DNA of 64,000 bases from Phoronis australis (Eukaryota > Phoronida > Phoronidae), in NCBI GenBank assembly GCA_002633005.1, contig NMRA01000188.1:418921-482920 (forward strand). Direction: 5' to 3'. The position numbers were made by a program, and so were the translations under genes. Positions 56,725 through 64,000 of this stretch are shown piece after piece. Numbering within the stretch: position 1 is the stretch's first letter; every line of letters starts with the position of its first letter. The notes beneath the pieces are model-generated. The model saw nothing but the letters and a program-made list of their open reading frames with translations, had not been told where the DNA came from and did not search any database.

Positions 56725-57740
56725 GTTTCTTACGATTACTATGCCTGGACTTAGTTGTGCTACACGTATATATGTGTTTTGTGCCTGCATCTGTGATCTT
56801 TCATGATTGGACCACTTCTGGGGATTTGATCATATACCTGATTTGAATTATTACCCGTACTCACTGTACGACTCAAGACGGTGCTGCGTTAAATAACCGC
56901 AGGGACTTACAAGACACGACGAGATAAGATGGCTGACAGTGGGAGGATGGCCAAGAAAAGAGGACCTTTATCCAAACTAATCGACTCAGATAGGAAGAAA
57001 AGAAGGAAAGGTGTGCAACTGAAAGTAAATAAAAGAAGCATTTATTTTGGCACAGAGTATGATCGCCGGGAATCTTTCAGAAGTGAACTATCTGAGTGAG
57101 GAACCTGTGCTTAAGAAGATTGTAAGGGATAATGTTAAGGTGGTCAAACCAGCTGATAGATTGAATGTAATTATTTATTATCAAAATACAATTACGTCAC
57201 ATCGCCTTGTCGGGAAAAACAACCCCAGTCGTGAAAGATTACAACCAGGGACGAGATGTGATGTTGTTTGCCAATTCATATGTCACACGGACGAAAGTCT
57301 TCGTCCTCATTCTCGTGAATAGCGTTACATTGGATACACGGTGTATTCCATGCACTTGCAGGGCGGGTCCATTCAAGATCATTTTTACACCAACATGGCC
57401 GGAAAATAACTAGGCAATAAATAGTGTAGAATATCATTATTCGCTGTGTTGAAAATGAAACATTTCAGTTAAAGATTTTGAAAACCCTATCGAACATTCA
57501 CGAAAAACATGCGCCGAAGGAGCAAGTCACACGCTGGCTCTCTTCCGTTAAGCATCTGAGATTCCTACCGTGTGATACATTCAGTCACGCTCTCTGCTTC
57601 CGTTATGCCCCTCTTCCTGCTGTCACTGTGTATTTCACAGTTTATTTCAGTTCGTATTATGTTCCGCTTTTCACTCATTGCCTGATGAGGACACAATGCG
57701 GTCTCGAAATTTCGCTTGTGTTTTAATTTGTTTGTCTGTT
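56725..57740 (+). pseudogene. Penelope-like element relic, duplicate of the one in copy A
   Basis: VVKPADRLNVIIYYQN (from about 57143) follows a basic segment starting MADSGRMAKKRGP (about 56930). A CDVVCQFICH frame and a broken GIY-YIG region follow, and CTGATGAGGACACAATGCGG (about 57682) is the 3' box. Break points partly differ from copy A, so decay continued after duplication. No RT domain. Confidence 0.72.
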
Positions 57741-57828
57741 ATGTCTCTTAGTGTTTTGCTACATAACTGAACGCCTAAAGAAAGGGGATTGTTTCGACAC
57801 TACGAGCGAATGTGTATTAGCTCATAGC

Positions 57829-59190
57829 GTGTTTTGGTCGTGATAGATCGGCCCGAAAATCCTCCCCTCCTTTTCGGGTTGGTCTAAATTCCTGAGTAAA
57901 CCTGAGATGCCTTTATTTGGCCGGTAACATGCGATTTCATGCTAATACACATTAGCTGATGGCGTTTAGATAAGAGTTGCCTAACGAAACAAAAATTCTG
58001 TTTTCACTTTTTCGCTCTTCGGATGGATTTAAACTAATCGAAGATTCGAAATTTTCGTACTGAAATTTTGACCTCCACACGTGCTCTCTCCGTAAATATC
58101 GATGAAGTTTTAGCTAAGGTCGCTTCGGTCAGATCAACCGAGTTTGAAGCAACTTTTAGTGTTTCTACGCGGTAAAGCGGTTTCCTTTGTTTTGAATTTT
58201 ATATCCGTTAAGATTTTAATTTATACTTAAAATTTCAAAGTAAGTACACAGAAATTAGCGTAAATCTAAGTTAAAATGCCTGACAAAATAACAAATTTCA
58301 CGAATTTATGAATCCGCAACGATCTAATTTGCGCAGAGCCACAATATTCTAAGTAATCCGTTCTCAAGGGTCCCGGGAGCACATGTATGAGCTGTAAAGT
58401 TTCGTCGTTTTATGCCGTTTCAAAATGAGAGTGACGGGTGACCGTGTTCAAGCACATACATTTTTGTCGTAAAGCGAGAATCCCGATGAAAATCGGACGA
58501 AAAATGACACTAATTTCAAGAGTTAACGATTTTTGTCGAAAGTAATGGCGAAAATCCAGAAGGAAGTTGGACAAAAAAATGACTCTAAAATTGTTGAAAA
58601 TTTACCGAAAGTTTTTAATTCAGAATTCGATTTATATTCCACGAACATTATTGTGATCTTTTTAAGACCACCACATAACGATAAATACTGCACGGCGGTT
58701 CGACCTCGACACAGTTATTTGGTGGTTATACCATCCACAAACACTCATGTGTTACAAGTTCTGTATCCGTGTTCGTTAAAAACGAATTGTAGAGAGAGTA
58801 TATTGGAGCGATCGAACGTGATAAACGACAGGTACGTTATAATGCGACTCGATTGTGCTTTTCCTGAACCTTCTAATTCTGTAGATATATTGGGTTAACT
58901 GCACACACTTGTCGAACAAGTGCTGTACATGTACTGTATAAACGTAATGTCGCGCGGTGTTATTGAATCGGAAATTTGGCCGCCGAAAAAGTTTCATAAG
59001 TGAATGTTGTGTTGAAGTTCAAGGCATCTCACCATTCACTTAAAAGTAGTTCCATTGCCAGACCAGGCGTAATTATTGCCGCCACAGCCGAGTGGGTAAT
59101 GAACTGTTGATATCGCTTATAAAAGCGTGTCAAGTTTATAGGCCCTGGAACCCCTGAGATTCTATCACGATCATTTCGCGTTATGTTTCA
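57829..59190. mobile_element. 1.36-kb TIR element inserted in duplication C only
   Basis: Copy A runs directly from TGTATTAGCT to GTCAAACAAGAAG (17001-17022). Copy C is interrupted there by 1.36 kb. Its ends form imperfect TIRs: CATAGCGTGTTTTGGTCGTG (left) and, inverted, CATAACGCGAAATGATCGTG (right), both followed by ATAGA. The interior holds one 121-codon frame (58533-58898) and no recognisable transposase. The target duplication is not clear, so superfamily is undetermined. Confidence 0.65.
58533..58898 (+). CDS. Hypothetical 121-residue ORF inside the TIR element
   Basis: ATG at 58533 with a lysine-rich start (MAKIQKEVGQKNDSKI in the second in-frame Met context), then a more hydrophobic middle with YLVVIPSTNTHVLQV. 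Not recognised. It could be a transposon remnant or chance, since length alone is weak evidence. Confidence 0.2.
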   Translation: MSKVMAKIQKEVGQKNDSKIVENLPKVFNSEFDLYSTNIIVIFLRPPHNDKYCTAVRPRHSYLVVIPSTNTHVLQVLYPCSLKTNCRESILERSNVINDRYVIMRLDCAFPEPSNSVDILG

Positions 59191-59999
59191 AACAGAAAGT
59201 CCAGTCGTGTATTCAACAAAGTTTATGTTAACGAAGGGCTGCTACAGAACTATACATGCATAAATATACAACGACACACATACATAGCTACGCAGATAAA
59301 TACACGAGTAGTTTTCCGTATTTTACGAGAACATTTTTCATTTATAATTCCAAAGCAAACATAAACTGTAAAATCAGTAACACACATAATGTACTTTTGG
59401 AAAACTCCTAGCGTCAAAATTGACTGAAAGATTGTCGAAAGTAGCTGCAGATTTTCGTTCACCGCCTAAGTTGCGTCAACTAAAATGACGAAATCAGAAT
59501 GAGACAATGAAGTTAGGCTTCATTACATAATTACAACACTCAGTCAAGCGGATAACCGAAAATTCACAGCTCAAACTCTCGCGGCTATAGTCCGCATAAT
59601 CTCGGTGTCGCAAACTCTCAGTTGGCGTTACAGTCCTTCGGGTTTATGGAGTCACTTAAAACTGGACATGATGTTATCGAAGAGATAGAAACTGGTGCAA
59701 AACACATTAGTTTTTTGTGGCATGGTGTGGTTATGTAGGGCCTTAAAAAAAGTTTCAAATTTGGCAGACTCACATCGAAACATCGTAATTCAGGAACGGC
59801 TGATCGGATTCAAACTTTTAGATATTACATTTTATCCAATGTACTGCAAAGAGCTGTTAGGAATTGAATTAAAATGTTATTGATACCGTTGCTTTGTCAT
59901 GAATGTATCTTTCTTTATTGTTAAATTCTACGAAAACATGCCCCAATTAAGAGCAGATTGGTATAAAGTTAGTAAAAAATAACTTCCACAGGTTTTCCA

Positions 60000-60600
60000 C
60001 TTTGTCTTGGTCCAAATGCATGGTGTACACTGTAATGCCGACCTCAAACGAAAGCCTATGCTGTTCCCACTGGACGGTGACTTGAGCACCCAAACCGCTT
60101 ACATTCCGCCGCTTTACTCCCTTGCCGCACACTTGGTACCTTCTAAATAACTCAAATACTTGAGTCCACAATAAACTGGTAAAGTTTGGCTCACCGGCCT
60201 GTTCACTGAACGACGAACTGTCCTCCTCACTGGGTGTCGAACTGCGCATGTATTCACTCCTACTACACGACATCTCTGCAGGGCTGCTTACAGGTTCTGG
60301 GATGGAAATAACACCAGAACAGGGCTAATCACTGCTAGATCCCGGAATTGTACGAGCGACATTAGATGAAGGGGCTCCAGTCACTGTAGAGGCTGCAGCT
60401 CACTTCAAAACTGCACTCTTGGGTAGTGGCGACGGGACGCTGCCGCTAATCAACATCGTTGTCTTGCAGGAACTTCCATCAATTCCGAGTACACGTCTCT
60501 TTCGTAATCCGACGGCAGAAAATACTTTGCCACACACTCGGCATTTCTTCACTGCTTTGTATATTGCGTGGATGGGTAAAGCTGCGTTCTTCACACGAAC
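60000..60600 (-). pseudogene. Unidentified Cys-containing ORF pair
   Basis: Two minus-strand frames lie in the same phase, separated by two stop codons. The right one has KKCRVCGKVFSAVGLRKRRV (about 60560-60490), a CxxC followed by a basic stretch. The left one is Ser/Glu-rich (SSTPSEEDSSSFSEQAGEPN) then reads FRRYQVCGKGVKRRN and VTVQWEQHRLSFEVG. Removing the stops would give one protein of roughly 200 residues with a domesticated-transposase or zinc-finger look, but I do not recognise it. It sits in the segment specific to copy C (59998-61020), so it arrived with that segment. Confidence 0.3.
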
Positions 60601-61052
60601 GAGCTAGAAGTAGGGCGGAGTGTGTCATCTTTCGGAAAGCGATGGTATACCCAAAGTGCGCGTGAGACGATAATGAGTACATCGATCTCGGAACGGAGCA
60701 ACCGTGCGGCGAGTTGACTGACTCGTAAACAAACGCAAACGACGACTGAACTTATCACAACCAAGGTTGACTGACTCGACAGCTCACGCAGTCAGGCTAT
60801 ATGAAAACAAAATGGTGGGAAATTCTTAACCCCCTAAACCTCACTTCCGGAGAAAGGCCCGACTAATTAATTAAATTACGGAAACCCGTTATTAACTGAA
60901 AAATACGTCTGGGATAACCAACGAATAGTATTTTTATAAAAAATCACATTAAAATGGTTGCTTTCTCTTTTTAAACATTGCAGTTGTACAATTGGAAGGC
61001 ATTCTTAGTTTATCAACAATAATTCTGCCTTGACTTGAATGGTTATTTCGAG

Positions 61053-62081
61053 CTAATACGCGACGGGATGTTTACAAATATACTTTTTAATTCTTCCCAG
61101 TAACAAGCGCAGCTGTTGGCGGAAAGTTTCACACCGCCAGTTGTAAATAAAAAAGTTGATGAAGCTGCCACACGTCATTATCCAGTAAGCTATGAACAGG
61201 GCAACTCTCATTTGGGCGCTGTATTCCTTGTCTGGGTCATAGCCCCATTTCTCCATCGCTTGTATTGCCAACATTGGAATATAACACATTATAAATCCGC
61301 CGATGAGCAGAGCACTGGTAACAAAGTGTTTCAGTTTTTGTTGACTGCACATCAACTCGTGTTTTATAACCTCCTCCGAATACGCCAGCGTTGATGGGAA
61401 GGTGGCACGAATGGCCCGTCGGTGACGAATGACAATTTTTCGCACTTTCCAGAAGCACACGAACATGATTATCAGTGGAATGCCTATTGCTGCCGAATTA
61501 GCTATTCCTTGAGTGATATTACCTGGTTGATAAAACGGAGCGCATGATTTCACGGGTGACACATAGGTGTAAGTTCTCCATCCTGTGGGTGGCTGGATAC
61601 AAGCCAACGCTATTAAGACAAACTGAACAAATATCAAACCAATTTGTTTTCTTTTTGTCATGAAGAGTATGTAACGAACACCCTTTGTTATTCTGAAGAA
61701 TCGGTCCAGAGTGATCATGGCAAGAGTTGTAATGGATATGAAGAACGCCAAAGTTTTTACAGTGCCGATGAATGTGCACAATGCATCGTCATACGGCCAT
61801 ATTCCGTAGTAGGCTGGTTCCACTGACGCGAAAGAAACTAAACCGATGACTAAATCGGTGCAACTTAGCTCCAACATGAAGATACCACCAAGTGCTTGGA
61901 GGTTGCTGACTGCATAAATACAGATATTTAACAGATTGACAATAGTACAAAATAAACTGATGCTGACAATGACAATGACGTAAAGCCATCCGAGCTGCTG
62001 GTCGCAAGGACAAACTGCCGTTCGAGTTGTGTTATGGTTTAGCCAGAAATCGAACTGCTCATTTTCACCGTCCATCGACAT
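61053..62081 (-). CDS. Intact single-exon class A (rhodopsin-like) GPCR, orphan
   Basis: 342 residues with seven hydrophobic segments: about 31-57, 65-88, 103-125, 147-163, 195-212, 253-275 and 291-314. Class A landmarks are N49 or N52 in TM1, D76 (LSCTDLVIG) in TM2, C102 and C180 as the probable TM3-ECL2 disulphide, and LDRF at 125-128 in place of DRY. TM6 has FIMCYIP (263-269), and TM7 has NFFIY (309-313) in place of NPxxY. The rhodopsin lysine position is T303, so it is not an opsin. N17 and N188 are N-glycosylation sequons. The ECL2 GWRTYTY wording resembles amine/opsin-like receptors, but the ligand is unknown. No introns or lesions. Its closest relatives are the broken copies A and B. 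Confidence 0.93.
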   Translation of the reverse strand: MSMDGENEQFDFWLNHNTTRTAVCPCDQQLGWLYVIVIVSISLFCTIVNLLNICIYAVSNLQALGGIFMLELSCTDLVIGLVSFASVEPAYYGIWPYDDALCTFIGTVKTLAFFISITTLAMITLDRFFRITKGVRYILFMTKRKQIGLIFVQFVLIALACIQPPTGWRTYTYVSPVKSCAPFYQPGNITQGIANSAAIGIPLIIMFVCFWKVRKIVIRHRRAIRATFPSTLAYSEEVIKHELMCSQQKLKHFVTSALLIGGFIMCYIPMLAIQAMEKWGYDPDKEYSAQMRVALFIAYWIMTCGSFINFFIYNWRCETFRQQLRLLLGRIKKYICKHPVAY

Positions 62082-62639
62082 TGTGTCTGCCAGGAACTAA
62101 TCTTTGAATCGGTATGCTTCAGCCGACCACACACCTTCTGGCAACGCCAATACTGTTCACGTTCCTCGTAATTTATACCTACTCAGGAAAATATAATTGG
62201 CGTCACGATAATGATTGACAGTTTGGGCTACGTAAGAGTTAGATGTTTGGTCATCAAACAAGTGGTGAAACGCTAGCAGTTTCAGTGGCTAAAATGCTAT
62301 TAAAAAGGATAGCCAGTCAGACTGAGGAATGTTCGTGAAGAGTAAGTTGTTTGTTTCCTCACCATCTGAGTCCCTTAGAATTGAAAATATGTCAAAACCC
62401 ACGTTCACTCTTTGCATAAATTGATTGATGTGACAACAGAACAAAGGCAACTTACCCCTGAGCATATTTGTCCTTTGAAGTTAGCAATGTGGCTTCAAAA
62501 CTGCTAGCAAAAACGCCAACTAAGTTTTGGGGTAATTAAAACTTTCAGGAAAGCGCAAGCAAAAGAGACCCTTACGATCACCGGCGTCTTTCCTGTTAGC
62601 GAATGTGCTAGCGAAAACCCTACAGCCGATTTCATAAAG

Positions 62640-62890
62640 GTGGTTTAAAGTTAAACCTGGTTTACACTGGACTTAGACCAGGTTTAAAGATAAACTGCAT
62701 TTCATAAAGATGGTTTAACTTTTAGACCAGTGGTCTAGTAAAACCTGGTTTCACTCCAGTTTAGACCTGGTCTAAGTCAGTTTTCATTTCACCAACGAGG
62801 TCTATATTCTTTAGACCTGTATTAAAATCTTAAACCATGTTTAACTTGAGACTTGGTCAGACCCAGGTTTAACTGTTAAACATGTCAGAC
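62640..62890. mobile_element. MITE with repeated ACCTGGTTTAA-type ends
   Basis: TTTCATAAAGGTGGTTTAA is followed by many direct and inverted AAACCTGGTTT/AGACCAGGTTTAA words and ends near CAGGTTTAACTGTTAAACATG. It is about 250 bp with no coding capacity. Similar in style to the 32456-32703 MITE, whose ends carry dense short words. Confidence 0.55.
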
Positions 62891-63014
62891 TTGCATGCAT
62901 GGTATAGGTACAACTGAATAATGCCGTGGAGAGCATTTGCAACGGTTTTAGAGCGAAAATGGACTACCGGTGTTTTCAATATTCAGTTTTACTATGACAC
63001 AAGATCAAACGTAG

Positions 63015-63162
63015 CAGGGGCAGATCCAGGATGGGGGGAATGTCAAGAACTTTTTTAAAGGGGGGCCAAGTCAACAATTTGATAATTATAGATTTGATAT
63101 CACTAATTTCAAGGGAAAAAAGAGGACTCCGGACCCCTTGACCCCCGTGGATCCGCTTATGC
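63015..63162. mobile_element. Short hAT-like MITE (about 148 bp)
   Basis: Left end CAGGGGCAGATCCAGGATGG; right end, inverted, ATAAGCGGATCCACGGGGG. Same GCGGATCYAGG-type terminus as the 44776-45798 element but without its interior. Confidence 0.55.
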
Positions 63163-63274
63163 GAAGAACAGTACTTGCTGGAGTGTGTCCTGCGGATTTC
63201 TCAGAATACGACTGGTCGAGCAGGGCGTAAGCGCTACGGATTTGACTAAAGACAGCATCTTCTGATTCTTCTGA

Positions 63275-64000
63275 CTTATTTATTAATGTAATATTTACAA
63301 TGAGGGTAGCCCCATCAGTTCACACTGCTTTCCATGGGAGCCCTCAGTAAAAAACAAACAGATAGTAAGACAAAAACAGAATTACACAATGAAAGACAAA
63401 TTTAAGTAATAAGCAAAGAATAAGAAATTAACATGGAAAGACTGATGAAGCAAAATAAAAAATAAAATATGATAAATAAAAGATAAAGACATTAAGACAA
63501 GATAATTAACAAAAAAATAAAGAAAATATAAATATAAAAAATTAAAACAGACAATAAATAATTAGTAAAAGTAAGATAATATATAAATAACAAATGAATG
63601 AACATGCAATTTAGACACTACATGGAGTTAAATCTATTTCTTACAATTCTTTTAAAGGTTAGAAAGGATGATGTAGATTTGGCATCTGCAGGGAGAGAGT
63701 TCCATAAAAAGGGCCCGCTGTAGGAAAACGATATTTTCCCAGTCTCGCTTCTGCGTTTAGGAAGACTGAAATCAGATAATGATGAGGACCTAGCGATTAG
63801 TAGTCATCTTAAACTTAGCACATAAGTAAGATGGGACAAGGCCTTTAAAACATTTGTACATACAACAAGCAGATAGGAATTGATGTCTTGTGTGAATTTT
63901 CATTATACCAGTCTCTTTATGAAGGTTTTCGATACTAATATCTCTAACACAAACATCTCCCAGAATAATCTGGGAAGCCCTACTTTGGATAAACTGGATG
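63275..64000 (-). pseudogene. CR1/L2-type LINE 3' portion, cut by the window edge
   Basis: On the minus strand the frame from 64000 gives IQSRASQIILGDVCVRDIS, then GIMKIHTRHQFLSACCMYKC. This aligns with IQNRAARAILGTKIRDTRV and GLMKIRQRNIYLSACSMYRC of the LINE at 19805-21890. A stop interrupts after KFKMTTNR (about 63790). The 3' end carries the same GAGGG...CCCTC stem (63345-63302) and an AATAAATAA tail (63289-63280). An AT-rich spacer (63350-63600) separates the two parts. Confidence 0.8.

Larger units (their letters stand above)
56725..62275. repeat. Segmental duplication copy C
   Basis: Collinear with copy A (15915-19568). It differs by the TIR insertion at 57829-59190, by lacking the 250-bp MITE, and by a non-homologous segment at about 59998-61020 replacing the 3' flank that A and B share. 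It contains the only intact receptor. Confidence 0.85.

Noticed and set aside
61053-62081. Receptor copy C as an opsin
   Set aside because: The retinal-binding lysine position in TM7 (six residues before the NPxxY-like Asn) is Thr303.
1-64000. CRISPR arrays, bacterial operons or phage systems
   Set aside because: No regular direct repeats with unique spacers. Introns, LINEs and low gene density mark animal nuclear DNA. The satellite blocks lack spacers.

Overview
This is eukaryotic nuclear DNA from an animal. It is AT-leaning and gene-poor, holds one spliced gene with GT/AG introns, and is packed with LINEs, LTR elements, Penelope-like relics and non-autonomous DNA transposons. The transposon mix (L1-Tx1-type, CR1/L2-type and restriction-endonuclease-type LINEs, Penelope, Ty3, hAT) together with an FMO gene and single-exon rhodopsin-class receptors suggests a marine invertebrate deuterostome such as a lancelet or hemichordate. 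That placement is inference; nothing here fixes the species.

Two host loci are convincing. The first is a complete six-exon flavin-containing monooxygenase gene on the minus strand (39270 to 30166, 547 codons before the stop). Its exons join in phase, and its introns hold several repeat insertions. The second is a family of duplicated loci encoding a single-exon class A GPCR. Copy C (61053-62081, minus) is intact. Copy B (51112-52114) is broken by an 11-nt deletion. Copy A (18424-19402) is shattered. The first 1.1 kb of the window (copy D) is the upstream flank of a further copy lying off the left edge. Duplication blocks of 2.7-5.6 kb surround these receptors and carry the same Penelope relic in A and C, so they work as built-in insertion clocks: a 1.36-kb TIR element is present only in C and a 250-bp MITE only in A.

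Layout: 0-1.1 kb copy D; 2-3.5 kb palindromic satellite and family X copy 1; 4.05-5.55 kb TIR element with subterminal repeats; 5.5-8.7 kb mostly featureless; 8.8-10.4 kb family X copy 2 and satellite; 11.9-14.4 kb LINE, satellite and integrase fragment; 15.9-19.6 kb duplication A; 19.8-22.2 kb CR1/L2-type LINE split by a solo LTR, then an LTR remnant; 23.9-27.1 kb L1-Tx1 scrap and an RLE-type LINE; 30.2-39.3 kb FMO; 40.8-43.6 kb L1-Tx1 LINE; 44.8-45.8 kb hAT-like element with a tRNA-like cassette; 50.3-53.1 kb duplication B; 53.4-54.5 kb Ty3 pol relic; 56.7-62.3 kb duplication C; 62.6-64 kb MITEs and a LINE 3' end.

The most interesting unexplained structure is interspersed family X, four copies built from repeated modules. 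Each module tends to carry a 12-15 bp motif matching the published CTCF core consensus (for example GCCACTAGGGGGCGC). This may be a transposable element that spreads CTCF-like sites through the locus. No complete undescribed defence or enzymatic system is visible.
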